64,000 bases of DNA from Pedosphaera sp. (GTDB lineage Bacteria > Verrucomicrobiota > Verrucomicrobiia > Limisphaerales > AAA164-E04): positions 62,247 to 126,246 of the forward strand of contig NZFL01000011.1 of assembly GCA_002690655.1 (NCBI GenBank), given 5' to 3'. A model generated the notes under the pieces. It did not search any database, was not told where the DNA came from, and saw only the letters and a list, made by a program, of their open reading frames with translations. This document shows positions 1 through 9,096 of the stretch, piece by piece. The translations under genes were made by a program, and so were the position numbers. Position 1 is the stretch's first letter, and each line of letters starts with the position of its first letter.

Positions 1-6
1 TTTGCA

Positions 7-83
<77 letters not shown>

Positions 84-97
84 TTTTTTCCAGCAAT

Positions 98-141
98 AAC
101 GGCCTTTCTGAAAATATCAGAAGCGCCGTTGTTGTTTTTTT
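98..141 (+). terminator. Rho-independent terminator of the tRNA gene
   Basis: The inverted repeat AACGGC..TTCTGA / TCAGAA..GCCGTT has a short AAATA loop and a two-base internal mismatch. It is followed by a run of T residues (about 132-141). It starts 15 bases after the tRNA CCA end. Confidence 0.8.
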
Positions 142-319
142 GGGTAAAATGTTGGCAAGTTAACCCATCATCCTTCCGCCTTGCCAAAAGAGCCCTTGCG
201 CCTGCAAATGCAAACTAGATGGCCACAGATATCGAGTTCATTGCACCATCGCCGGCAGGGGGCACTGCCTCGTTTCCCAGCGAAAACAGAAACGAACATT
301 GAGGTGTTTGTGGGAAATA

Positions 320-1096
320 CTAACGATCTGCAGGTGTGATGCGCATTTTTGCATTAGGGTCCTTTTCTTCCCTGAAAAGATTACTGACAACCCTGTTTGA
401 TACAAGATACTCGGCGTGCCCATCCAGGAATACCCAGTTGGATCCTTGATTGTGCCGTTCTGAAGCAATCCTTCGCTCGGGGTTCAACTGGCCGCTTCTC
501 TCATTCAATGGGAGTTGATGCAAGGCAAATACGTCGTTCAGGTCCATGACAGCATCCCGCACTCCCGTCACAATGGGGCGCCATGAACCATTCTCGTTAT
601 CACCGATATGAACTGTATTGCTCGGTTCCTGAAAAGCGGTGATCTTGGATGGACCCACTTGTTCAGTTCCGGTTGGATCATTGGGGCCATTAAATTTCCA
701 GGCATTGATCACATAGGTAATGATTTGTCTCTTTTTTGGGTTTCTATTGGGGTAACTGGGACATTTATAAATGCGGATACCGCTAAAATTTTCGTCTGTG
801 CCACCTTCCGGCATATAGGGCATGTAGACAAGAAACCAAGGATAACCATTACCTCGGGGGATGTAGTCTTCATTCTCATCAGAATAAAGCATCATGGCCA
901 ATCCGGTTTGCTTGAGGTTATTGATACAGGCAATAGATTTCCCTTTCGCTTTTGCCTTACCAAGAGCAGGGAGCAACATGCCAGCCAAGATGGCGATAAT
1001 AGCTATCACAACAAGTAATTCTATCAGGGTAAAAGCGTTACGATGCTTGCGAGGGATTCTTTTGCTTGTGTACGAGATATCTGTGTACGCATTCAT
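320..1096 (-). CDS. Type II secretion-like pseudopilin with H-x9-DG tail
   Basis: A 258-residue protein with a class III (prepilin) leader at residues 20-45. A basic N-terminus runs into the cleavage site before [18 protein letters not shown], then a [13 protein letters not shown] stretch. The C-terminal part carries [15 protein letters not shown], the H-x9-DG motif of the PVC pseudopilin family. The leader would be cut and N-methylated by a prepilin peptidase, and the protein assembled in the inner membrane as part of a T2SS-like or unknown pseudopilus. PVC genomes carry many such copies and individual roles are unknown. The start is supported by AAAGGA about 8 bases upstream of the ATG. A second family member lies at 62942-63775. 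Confidence 0.85.
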   Translation of the reverse strand: MNAYTDISYTSKRIPRKHRNAFTLIELLVVIAIIAILAGMLLPALGKAKAKGKSIACINNLKQTGLAMMLYSDENEDYIPRGNGYPWFLVYMPYMPEGGTDENFSGIRIYKCPSYPNRNPKKRQIITYVINAWKFNGPNDPTGTEQVGPSKITAFQEPSNTVHIGDNENGSWRPIVTGVRDAVMDLNDVFALHQLPLNERSGQLNPERRIASERHNQGSNWVFLDGHAEYLVSNRVVSNLFREEKDPNAKMRITPADR

Positions 1097-1410
1097 AGAA
1101 ATGTCCTTTTGTTTCTTTAACAGACGGTGGAATAATTTGCTTATAGTCTAATTCCAAGGCCGTGTAGAGGAAAAAATACATTTTTTATCATCTTCAGAGA
1201 GCAGGCACTTTTCCACTTTAAAAAATGCGTCCCGAAGAAATTACTCGAATGTGCGATCAAATTTTCAAGCCTTAGCTCACGTGACCTTCCTAATATTGTT
1301 TCAACTTTGACTTAAATCGTTTGAAATGGTTTCAGGATGATGATGCATTGTCCATCGTGAGCTTGTTTTGAATTAGTGTATCTCATGCCTTGATGATACT
1401 TACAATTCTT
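1097..1410. other. Intergenic region upstream of the pseudopilin
   Basis: About 314 bases between two minus-strand genes. It holds the ribosome binding site and presumably the promoter of the pseudopilin gene, plus the 3' flank of the PQQ-propeller gene. It is AT-rich near 1150-1190. I see no convincing hairpin terminator, repeat or small reading frame. Confidence 0.5.
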
Positions 1411-3039
1411 CTATCGAAATGCCTGTATGGATTTTTCGGTTCTCACGTAGAGCGTTGTTTTATCAATGGCTGGGGTTGCATTGATGGTGGCCTTCAGGTT
1501 GCTTTGGTTGGTGACTTCAAATGAGTCACCCAGCTTGACGACTGAAATCAATCCTTGCTGTGAGACGCAATAAAGGTGGTTGTTGGCAATGACAGGAGAA
1601 GCGGCGTATTGACCTGGTGCATTCAATCTTTCACGGTAAATCAATGTTCCATTTTCGCTGTTCACACAACTGAGCAAGCCTCCGGCCCGAACAAGGTAAA
1701 TCCGTTTATCATGGTAGACAGGTGAAGGTATTTCAGGTATGCCGCGCCTCAATTCCCAGGCACGATGCGTTTGAGTGATATCGCCTTTTCCACCCGGCTG
1801 GATAGCTGCCAAAAGGGGTCTTCCGCTTCCAACCTTCATGTCCGCGATGAATTCGTCTCTGGTCCAAACACTATCTTTGTTTGTGTCACGCCAGTTGAAA
1901 AATTGAATTTGTCGCTTCTTGCGCGCTTCGGCTTGGCCCGGGAGCGGGATGCCGAATCCAGGGTGCTCGACGGGTAGCTCCGGACGAAGCGGAATGGTGA
2001 AATGTGTTGAAATTTCATTTTTTGAAATTTGTTGGTCACCATTGGTGTCAAAATTCAACGCCGCTTTCCAGAAGGGTTCGGGATCCAGTTTGAGATCACC
2101 ACCGCCGCCACGCATGGATGCGGAAGCGTATAATTTACCGTTGCCCGCAATGGGAACGGCGATGGTTTCTCTTGTGAATCCGTTGAAAAACCATTTTTCA
2201 TGCCCGAGACGAGGATCATACCCATAAATTCTTCCGTTTCCCATGACTACCAGATCGTGTTGCTGATCTTTTGTCCAGATCATGGGTGTTGACCAACTGC
2301 TTCGATTGTAGTGGCGGGGAGTTTCCCAGAGAACCCTGCCGTCAGATTTATCGTAGGCGACGACTCTTGAGCGACTCAACTGGCTATCGGGAAGATTTCG
2401 GTCATCATCAAGAACCAAGAAGAGGCTCTTCTCGAAAAGAATAGGTGACGTTGAAATACCGTACAAGGTTTGAGGGGGAGAGATGGCCTTTTTCCAGATC
2501 AATGAACCTTCAAGATCGTAGCAAAACAGTCCGAATGAGCCAAAGTAAACATAGATATGCTTGCTGTCAGAGACCGGTGTTGATGATGCGAGTGTGTTGG
2601 CCGCATGCACTTTTTCGAGCTTTGAAATATCGGCATCCTTCTGCCATTCAATGTTGCCATTTTGACTGTTCAGAGCGAGTGTTCCAAGCTTGTTGTCGGA
2701 CTGGAAAGTCACGAGAATCAAATGGTCAGCAATGATGGGTGAAGAATGGCCATCAGGGATGTTCGTTTTCCATACTGGTTTTTGCGCATCTATGTAAACA
2801 GGGGGATGCGAGTCCGTTGCAATACCTGATCCGTTGGGACCTCGAAACTGGTTCCAATCTGAAGCAAGTCCAATCGAACTGCATGCCAAGGAGGCGGCAC
2901 ATAAGTGCGTCAATCGTGTGGTTAATTTCTTGAGGAATGAATGCATCGAGACGAATGTTTGTAGGATGCAGCTTACAAAATCAAGTCGCATTCTCAGGGA
3001 CGGGAGGTTGCTGGCTGTGATGGTTTTGTTTATTGCCAT
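1411..3039 (-). CDS. PQQ-like (BamB-type) beta-propeller protein with EF-hand pair
   Basis: A secreted protein of up to 542 residues. A hydrophobic signal segment precedes DWNQFRGPNGSG, the usual opening of PVC PQQ-like propellers. Repeated blade motifs follow (for example GNIEWQKD, GSLIWKKA, GRVLWETP, GHEKWFF). Two canonical EF-hand loops, DTNGDQQISKNE and DTNKDSVWTRDE, are inserted in the middle, so calcium binding is likely. The enzyme role is unknown: some relatives bind PQQ, others are scaffolds. An internal ATG at 2946, just before the signal peptide, is the likelier start because the first 31 residues do not look like part of an export signal. The sulfatase at 3196-4644 lies upstream on the same strand, about 157 bases away. 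Confidence 0.8.
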   Translation of the reverse strand: MAINKTITASNLPSLRMRLDFVSCILQTFVSMHSFLKKLTTRLTHLCAASLACSSIGLASDWNQFRGPNGSGIATDSHPPVYIDAQKPVWKTNIPDGHSSPIIADHLILVTFQSDNKLGTLALNSQNGNIEWQKDADISKLEKVHAANTLASSTPVSDSKHIYVYFGSFGLFCYDLEGSLIWKKAISPPQTLYGISTSPILFEKSLFLVLDDDRNLPDSQLSRSRVVAYDKSDGRVLWETPRHYNRSSWSTPMIWTKDQQHDLVVMGNGRIYGYDPRLGHEKWFFNGFTRETIAVPIAGNGKLYASASMRGGGGDLKLDPEPFWKAALNFDTNGDQQISKNEISTHFTIPLRPELPVEHPGFGIPLPGQAEARKKRQIQFFNWRDTNKDSVWTRDEFIADMKVGSGRPLLAAIQPGGKGDITQTHRAWELRRGIPEIPSPVYHDKRIYLVRAGGLLSCVNSENGTLIYRERLNAPGQYAASPVIANNHLYCVSQQGLISVVKLGDSFEVTNQSNLKATINATPAIDKTTLYVRTEKSIQAFR

Positions 3040-3195
3040 GGGGTTTATAGAGCCTCACAAATCATATTGATTTGCTTTGTGACTATTGATTGGATTTCAG
3101 AGTGTAATCATAACTGGTTTTATCAGCTTCATTATTTTATTTTCTGCGATCCATGTATCCTTTGTGGTGAGAATTATTAGCCTTCGAAAAGCAAA

Positions 3196-4644
3196 TCATT
3201 GAGGTTCCTCGGTTGGGGGGCTACTGTCGTAGGTTTTCGCGCTTTCCCCGCGCCAGAAGGGAGAAGAACCCCAGAGAGGCGGGGTGGGGAGTAAGGATTC
3301 CCATTCGCCTAATTGTTGGAAAAGTGAGCTGAAACGTTTACTGCGCTCAGGTGCTAAATCATTAGATTCTGCCGCGTCATCAGTCGGTTTAAAATATTGG
3401 GCGGGTCGATGTGAAAGGCGGATGAGTTTGTCGGGGCCATCCAGAATCGCCACTTGCCCCTGGAGTCTCCAGAAAAGTGTGCGATTGGGGGCGGTTTTTT
3501 TTCCTTTAAGATAGGGTAACAAGTTGAAGCCTTCATAGGCACCATGCTGAGCGATCAATCGCTGGCGATTCCGTTTGTCTTCATAACTGCGCGGTGCGTT
3601 CAGAGGGAGTGGATTTGAATGAGCGGCCGCCATGAATGTCGGAAGGAGGTCCAGAGCCGAAGCGGGGGAATCATACCTTTTGCCCTCTGGTATGGTTGCT
3701 GGCCAGGACCAGATCATGGGGACTCGAATACCTCCTTCCTTGAGGCAACCTTTGGCACCTGACAGCGGTCCATTCCAGCTCCTGTTGTTCGTTGCGCCTC
3801 CATTGTCCGAAAAGAAAACGATGAGCGTGTTTTTAAGCTCATCGTGATCTCTCAACCATGTGGTCAAGCGCCCCACACTGCGATCCAAACTGAGCATCAT
3901 GGCTGCATAGATGCGTCGTTTTGGATCTTTGAGGTGATTGAATTCGGCGAGATCCGCTTCCGTTGCCTGCAAGGGGCCGTGGGGTGCGTTGTAGGACATG
4001 AAAAGGAACCACGGGGTTTCGTCGGGGTGTTGTTTCTCTACCCATCGCAATCCTTCATCTGTAAAATAATCAGTGAGGTAATCATTCGAAAAGGTGATGA
4101 CAGGTTCACCGTTTTTTTCAATTGAATGACGTTTGGCATGGCTGGGGAAATACGTATGTGATCCACCCAGCATGCCACAGAAAAAATCAAAACCACGTTC
4201 GTTCGGATGAAAGCCTTGACCATTACCAAGGTGCCATTTTCCCACCAAGGCCGTTGCATATCCCGCTGCACGCAGGTGATCCCCCAGCGTGTGTTCACCG
4301 GGAGGGAGTCCAAGGAATTCGGGGCGGGTTGGGTATCGGTCGCTGCTCATGTTGAGATTTCCTTCGTAACCGAACCTGCGTGGATCCCTGCCTGTCATCA
4401 GTCCCGCTCGCGATGGTGAGCAGACGGGAGAGGCGACATAACCCTGGGAACAGAATACACCTGAACGGGCTAGAGCATCCAGGTTGGGAGTTTTGAGATG
4501 TTCGCTGCCGGTGAACTGCAGGTCCCCGTAGCCCATGTCATCCGCAAGAATGAGGACTATGTTCGGTGTTTGAGCCTGAATGCCAAGACCAAGGAAAAAG
4601 CAAAGGACTGTCCATATTGATTTGGAAAAGTTTGTTACAGTCAT
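3196..4644 (-). CDS. Secreted sulfatase (arylsulfatase A-like)
   Basis: A 482-residue protein with a cleavable signal peptide (hydrophobic residues about 10-24, ending near IQAQ). The sulfatase metal site LADDMGYGD has D35 and D36. The formylglycine consensus CSPSRAGLMTGR has C75. Later motifs include VGKWHLG and FFSDNGG. It would hydrolyse sulfate esters, probably of sulfated polysaccharides, in the periplasm or outside the cell after conversion of C75 to formylglycine by an FGE enzyme that is not in this window. Its promoter faces that of the dioxygenase at 4728, with about 80 bases between. The substrate cannot be read from sequence. Confidence 0.92.
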   Translation of the reverse strand: MTVTNFSKSIWTVLCFFLGLGIQAQTPNIVLILADDMGYGDLQFTGSEHLKTPNLDALARSGVFCSQGYVASPVCSPSRAGLMTGRDPRRFGYEGNLNMSSDRYPTRPEFLGLPPGEHTLGDHLRAAGYATALVGKWHLGNGQGFHPNERGFDFFCGMLGGSHTYFPSHAKRHSIEKNGEPVITFSNDYLTDYFTDEGLRWVEKQHPDETPWFLFMSYNAPHGPLQATEADLAEFNHLKDPKRRIYAAMMLSLDRSVGRLTTWLRDHDELKNTLIVFFSDNGGATNNRSWNGPLSGAKGCLKEGGIRVPMIWSWPATIPEGKRYDSPASALDLLPTFMAAAHSNPLPLNAPRSYEDKRNRQRLIAQHGAYEGFNLLPYLKGKKTAPNRTLFWRLQGQVAILDGPDKLIRLSHRPAQYFKPTDDAAESNDLAPERSKRFSSLFQQLGEWESLLPTPPLWGSSPFWRGESAKTYDSSPPTEEPQ

Positions 4645-4727
4645 GCTGAGATACTAAAAGACGAATCAAAATTTGCCATCCTTCATTCTGGACTCTTGAT
4701 CTACAAGTGTTCAGTTTAATAAATCTC

Positions 4728-5567
4728 ATGACAGAAGGCTCTGACAAATTTGAGATCACTCCAGCGATTTCAAAGCAAGAAAGATCAAATAAACGATTTG
4801 AATTCACACCAGCAAGTTGTGAGGCGCCACAAGTGCTCAATGCGGCTCAAATACAGGGCTTCAATCAAGATGGCTTCATTACAGGCCTCCGACTGTTTTC
4901 TCCGGAAACCATCGCGGAGATCCGCCACTATTTTGACAGGCTGTTGATGGAGGCACTGCAGAGTGGTGGTTCCAGTTACTCCATCAGCACGGCACACCTG
5001 AAGCATGGCAAGGTCCATGATATGCTCAGTCACCACAGATTAGCGCAACTCATGCATGATCTGATCGGGCCGAACGTAATTGGCTGGGGATCACACTTTT
5101 TCTGCAAAATGCCGAAAGATGGTAAAGCTGTTTCATGGCATCAGGACGTCAGTTATTGGCCGCTGTCGGACTCAAAAACAATAACCGTCTGGCTGGCTAT
5201 TGATGATTCTGATCTTGAGAACGGCTGCATGGAGGTCATACCTGGATCGCATCGAAATGGGCTGCTCCACTGCCGCGAAAGCAAGCAAGAAGAAAATAAT
5301 GTGCTGAATCAAACTATTGATTCTAAATCAGACTGGCCGGATCCGGTTCCTCTTTGCCTTGAAGCAGGGGAAATCTCCATTCATTCAGACCTTTTGATCC
5401 ATGGTTCCAAGCCCAATAAATCCCACCGTCGGCGATGTGGCTTAACTCTCCGTTATTGTCCGCCGGAAGTGAGAGCAGCTGAGAGCTGGAACAAGAAAGG
5501 TGTATGGGTAATTGGGGGTGACCCTGAAAATCACTGGTTCAATGCCAGGAGACCTGCTTTGGATTGA
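4728..5567 (+). CDS. Phytanoyl-CoA dioxygenase (PhyH) family protein
   Basis: A Fe(II)/2-oxoglutarate-dependent oxygenase fold of about 279 residues. The HxD metal ligands are visible in SWHQDVSYWP, the distal His in LLIHGSKPNKS, and the 2-oxoglutarate Arg candidates in RRRCGLTLRY. PhyH relatives in bacteria hydroxylate small molecules, and the substrate here is unknown. The ATG at 4728 was chosen; a GTG at 4707 would add seven residues. It is a monocistronic-looking gene between the divergent sulfatase and the sugar cassette. Confidence 0.85.
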   Translation: MTEGSDKFEITPAISKQERSNKRFEFTPASCEAPQVLNAAQIQGFNQDGFITGLRLFSPETIAEIRHYFDRLLMEALQSGGSSYSISTAHLKHGKVHDMLSHHRLAQLMHDLIGPNVIGWGSHFFCKMPKDGKAVSWHQDVSYWPLSDSKTITVWLAIDDSDLENGCMEVIPGSHRNGLLHCRESKQEENNVLNQTIDSKSDWPDPVPLCLEAGEISIHSDLLIHGSKPNKSHRRRCGLTLRYCPPEVRAAESWNKKGVWVIGGDPENHWFNARRPALD

Positions 5568-5864
5568 TGTTTCAGGGTGGGCAGGATAATTCAGAGCATG
5601 GATTGCTTGTCCTTCAGGCCTGAGTTTTCTATTCTCAGTTCATTAGATGAGTGAATTCTATTGAGAGCATGCCATGGTGCCAGCAATTGTGGCCCCGTTG
5701 TGCAAAGTTGGTGACGCAGATGATTTGTCTTGGAACTTCCATCACAGTCGTCTTTCCATGGCACCGCAACAAATCGATTTTGTGGAGCATTCAGCATGGA
5801 GTATTTTCCCTGTTGTATGTCATCTACTTTGCGCTTGAGCGTGACAAGAACGAATAATGCATTC
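5568..5864. other. Intergenic region before the nucleotide-sugar cassette
   Basis: About 300 bases. Both strands hold reading frames without family features, and these are discounted. It presumably contains the promoter of the three-gene cassette starting at 5865. No clear terminator, repeat or riboswitch was seen. Confidence 0.4.
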
Positions 5865-6845
5865 ATGACATTAAAAGATTCGACAGTATTGATCACCGGA
5901 GGCACGGGTTCTTTTGGAAGCCGTGTGGCAAGGCATTTATTGGATAAACATCCAAAGCAAATCCGCATTTTCAGTCGCGATGAAAAGAAACAATGGGAAA
6001 TGCGGCGGCACTTTCCTGATTTTCGTTACATGCTTGGTGATGTCAGAGATCCCGCAAGGCTGGCAGTGGCAATGGATGGAGTGGATTTCGTTTTTCATGC
6101 GGCAGCTTTGAAGCAAGTGGGATCCTGCGAAGATTATCCTTTCGAAGCGGTTCAAACCAATATCATAGGCTCCAATCAAGCTTGTCAGACAGCCAAGGCT
6201 GCTGGGGTTCGAACTTTCGTTGCCTTGAGTACGGATAAAGCAGTGAAGCCCGTCAACGCCATGGGAGTTAGCAAGGCGATGATGGAGAAAATCATCTGTA
6301 GTCAGAATCAATTTGAAAATAAGACCACCTTTTGCTGTGTGCGATATGGTAATGTGATGGGGAGCCGTGGTTCGGTGATTCCCTTGTTCAAGGAGCAGAT
6401 TGAACAAGGGTTGCCATTGACCGTTACAGTAGCTGAAATGACACGGTTTCTCATGACTCTGGATCAATCGGTTGATCTCGTTTTTCATGCGATGACGCAG
6501 GCAAAGGGCGGGGAAGTATTTGTCCGTAAAGCTCCTGCATGCACCGTCATGGATTTAGCAAACACGATGAGGCAGCGTTTGGGAGTCCCGTTACATCCCA
6601 TTGAAATCAGCGGCATACGCCCAGGAGAAAAGCTGCATGAAATCCTGGTCAATGAGTATGAAATGCAGCGAGTGACTGACGCGCCCGATTATTACACTAT
6701 TCACCCCGAGTATCGACCTGTCTCCACATTGACACCCAAACCGCTTGGTGAAGAATTCACCAGTCTCAATACGCATCAATTACAAGCTGGCGCGGCTATT
6801 GATTCCATGCTCGAGGCGATGGGGAATCAGGAGACATATCATTGA
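5865..6845 (+). CDS. UDP-GlcNAc 4,6-dehydratase-like SDR enzyme (CapE/PseB/WbpM type)
   Basis: A 326-residue extended SDR. It has the nucleotide-binding glycine motif TGGTGSFGSR at the N-terminus, ALSTDKAVKPVNAMGVSK with the catalytic Lys, and the family tail motif IRPGEKLHE. The usual SDR Tyr of YxxxK is Met here (MGVSK), as in the SMK-triad members such as WbpM and CapE, in contrast to the SYK triad of FlaA1. It should dehydrate a UDP-HexNAc at C6/C4, possibly with C5 epimerisation, to a 4-keto-6-deoxy sugar. The frame is open from 5730, but homology begins at the ATG 5865. The next gene overlaps by four bases, so the two are co-translated. Confidence 0.88.
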   Translation: MTLKDSTVLITGGTGSFGSRVARHLLDKHPKQIRIFSRDEKKQWEMRRHFPDFRYMLGDVRDPARLAVAMDGVDFVFHAAALKQVGSCEDYPFEAVQTNIIGSNQACQTAKAAGVRTFVALSTDKAVKPVNAMGVSKAMMEKIICSQNQFENKTTFCCVRYGNVMGSRGSVIPLFKEQIEQGLPLTVTVAEMTRFLMTLDQSVDLVFHAMTQAKGGEVFVRKAPACTVMDLANTMRQRLGVPLHPIEISGIRPGEKLHEILVNEYEMQRVTDAPDYYTIHPEYRPVSTLTPKPLGEEFTSLNTHQLQAGAAIDSMLEAMGNQETYH

Positions 6846-8062
6846 GCGGAATGTCGGTCTCCAAACCATATTCACTGATAAAAAAGTGCAGGGCATGTCA
6901 TGCTTCCTCGAATCAGTTGATGGTGGGATTGGAAATGGACCCGATGCCTCTTGCTGGACAGTTCTGCGCAACCCCTGAAGAATCGCAAAAAGCGATTAGC
7001 ATGCCTTTGAGTTGGGTGCTGTGCGAACAGTGCGGATTGGTTCAAGCCCTGCAAGATGTGGATGATCGAATGCTTTTTCGCAAATACAATTACTCATCTT
7101 CCACGGTAGGTGGATTGGTGCGGCACTTTGAAAATTACGCCATCTTGCTCTCCAATACTTATGATGAAAAATCGCTGAGATTCCTCGAAATTGGATGCAA
7201 TGATGGAGTATTAATTCGCAGGCTTCCTGAAGAATGGGTGAAGTGCGGTGTGGATCCAAGTGATGTTGCCAGACAATCTCATACTGCAGATGATCAGCAA
7301 GTATATCAACTCCTGAGCGAACCTTTTACGGAAGCGCTGGTGGCTCAACAGCAATGGCAGGGCAAATGGGATGTTATCAGCGGGTCCAATTGTCTGGCCC
7401 ACATATCGGATATTCGTGACGTGTTTGAAGGCGTGGCCCTTGCTTTACGCGATGGGGGTGAATTCTGGGTAGAGGTACACGATCTCGAGGCATTGCTTTC
7501 AGGATTTCAATGGGACACGATTTATCACGAGCACAAGGCTGAGTGGAGTCTGGATTCATTGACTTATTGCCTTGGGATACTCGGTTTCGAGCGAGTTCAT
7601 TACGAGAGGATTCCCATGCATGGCGGCGCCATTCGGTGTCGATTCAAGAAAACGGGGAAAAAGCAGCAATTACCTCGTGAATGGAAGCGATATGTGCACT
7701 CCATTGCTGCTCTCTCTGAAGTCTATCAAAGAAGGCACGATCATCCTACTGCGGTTAAATTTGCGAAATCTGCTGAAAAAGGAGAAAAGATAGTTGCCTA
7801 TGGGGCTGCCGGCCGAGCCAACGTATACTTGAATCAATTGCCGGCTTTACCTTTCGATTGGATTGTGGACGAATCACCTCTCCGAGTCGGGAAATATATT
7901 CCATGTGTCGGGACGCCAATTGTATCCCAGAAAGTCCTCATGGAAAAGCAACCAGAATATTGTCTGATCACAGCGTGGAATTATCGTGATGATATTGTCA
8001 GCAAGAACGCTCAATTCAGAGGTGAATGGTTTACTGCATTTAAATTCATGGAGGGTGATTGA
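6842..8062 (+). CDS. Sugar C-methyltransferase-like protein (zinc-binding N-domain)
   Basis: A 406-residue SAM-dependent methyltransferase. The N-terminal Cys cluster (CRACH and CEQCGLVQ) is the putative zinc-binding domain. The SAM site is FLEIGCNDGVLIRRL near residues 118-130. A C-terminal domain (YGAAGRANVYLNQL, then DESPLRVGKYIPC) is typical of the C-methyltransferase family that acts on 3- or 4-keto deoxysugars. This fits the 4-keto product of the upstream dehydratase. The start TTG at 6842 overlaps the upstream stop; an ATG at 6851 is an alternative. Confidence 0.85.
   Translation: MSGMSVSKPYSLIKKCRACHASSNQLMVGLEMDPMPLAGQFCATPEESQKAISMPLSWVLCEQCGLVQALQDVDDRMLFRKYNYSSSTVGGLVRHFENYAILLSNTYDEKSLRFLEIGCNDGVLIRRLPEEWVKCGVDPSDVARQSHTADDQQVYQLLSEPFTEALVAQQQWQGKWDVISGSNCLAHISDIRDVFEGVALALRDGGEFWVEVHDLEALLSGFQWDTIYHEHKAEWSLDSLTYCLGILGFERVHYERIPMHGGAIRCRFKKTGKKQQLPREWKRYVHSIAALSEVYQRRHDHPTAVKFAKSAEKGEKIVAYGAAGRANVYLNQLPALPFDWIVDESPLRVGKYIPCVGTPIVSQKVLMEKQPEYCLITAWNYRDDIVSKNAQFRGEWFTAFKFMEGD
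8050..8055 (+). promoter_or_regulatory. Ribosome binding site fixing the start of the RmlD-like gene
   Basis: GGAGGG lies six bases before the ATG at 8062, inside the end of the methyltransferase gene. This favours 8062 over the TTG three bases earlier. Confidence 0.7.
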
Positions 8063-8892
8063 TGAAGATTGTCGTGCTTGGGGCAAACGGTATGCTGGGA
8101 CACACTGTGTTGCATTATCTGAGGCAGGAGGGATGTTTTGCAATTCCATTTACACAACGATGGGAACCCGGTAATGCATCCGAAGTCATGAGGATGCTAT
8201 TAAGCGCCGAACCAGACGTGTGTATCAACGCTATCGGAGTGCTGCCTGGAGGGGGCGTTGGATTGGCCGAGACCCTCTGGACCAATGGCATTTTACCTGG
8301 GTGGATTTCCAGACATTTACCAGAGGCATGTACCTTCATTCATGCCGGCTCAGATGCTGTTTTCGCCGCGCATTCTACCGGATGCGGTGCACATGATACA
8401 CAAACGCCAGACACTGATTACGGTCGAAGCAAAAGGCAGGGTGAGCTTGGATTACTTCGGGATAATGACGTGATCATCAGGACCTCGATCATTGGTATGG
8501 AATCTGATAGCAGACGATCCCTGCTCAGTTGGTTCCTGAGCCAGTCGGGTCAGGTCAGTGGTTTTACCAATCAGATGTGGAATGGGGTAACGACACTGGA
8601 GTGGGCCAGGTTTTGCTTCGAGCTTCTTGAAGGGGAAATCAGTCCAATGCACGGAGTGATTCAACCCGGAACATTACCTCCATTGAGTAAGTATTCTTTA
8701 TTGAAGTTGATAGGCAAAGTTTTTCACCATGATGTCTCGCTGATTCCTGCCATTGCCGCTGAAAATGTTCAACGGTCGCTCATTCCGAGCCATCATAGCA
8801 GTGCGATTGAAACCCAACTCTGTGCATTACGCGATTGGTGGCAGGAGAAAGCCGATGGTGCATGTAATCCCACAAATCAGCCGATTGAATGA
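8062..8892 (+). CDS. dTDP-4-dehydrorhamnose reductase-like (RmlD family) SDR protein
   Basis: A 276-residue SDR with the N-terminal NAD(P) motif VVLGANGMLGH and a catalytic DYGRSKRQGE (YxxxK). INAIGVLP follows the second strand. RmlD-type enzymes reduce the 4-keto group of an activated sugar. With the dehydratase and the C-methyltransferase it completes a plausible three-step route to a branched or modified deoxysugar nucleotide. No glycosyltransferase lies next to it. The one-base overlap with the preceding gene indicates a tight operon. Confidence 0.82.
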   Translation: MKIVVLGANGMLGHTVLHYLRQEGCFAIPFTQRWEPGNASEVMRMLLSAEPDVCINAIGVLPGGGVGLAETLWTNGILPGWISRHLPEACTFIHAGSDAVFAAHSTGCGAHDTQTPDTDYGRSKRQGELGLLRDNDVIIRTSIIGMESDSRRSLLSWFLSQSGQVSGFTNQMWNGVTTLEWARFCFELLEGEISPMHGVIQPGTLPPLSKYSLLKLIGKVFHHDVSLIPAIAAENVQRSLIPSHHSSAIETQLCALRDWWQEKADGACNPTNQPIE

Positions 8893-9096
8893 CCTCATAA
8901 CTTCTAAAAAGACAGACACTTTCCATGTTTGTATCTTTACTGCTGCCAGTGAAAGGATTTGAGTGGATATTAGATGCCAAGCGGGAGCAGCCGGTATCTT
9001 GGGTAAGGTTTATTTAAAAAAAATGACCATTTGACCCGCCACTGATATGTGATAACTCTATTTGGTTCAACATGGACCTAACTAATTTTTTTTTGA

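Noticed and set aside
5591-5968. Minus-strand frame of 125 residues across the intergenic region and cassette start
   Set aside because: It covers the 5' end of the dehydratase gene and has no recognisable motif or ribosome binding site.
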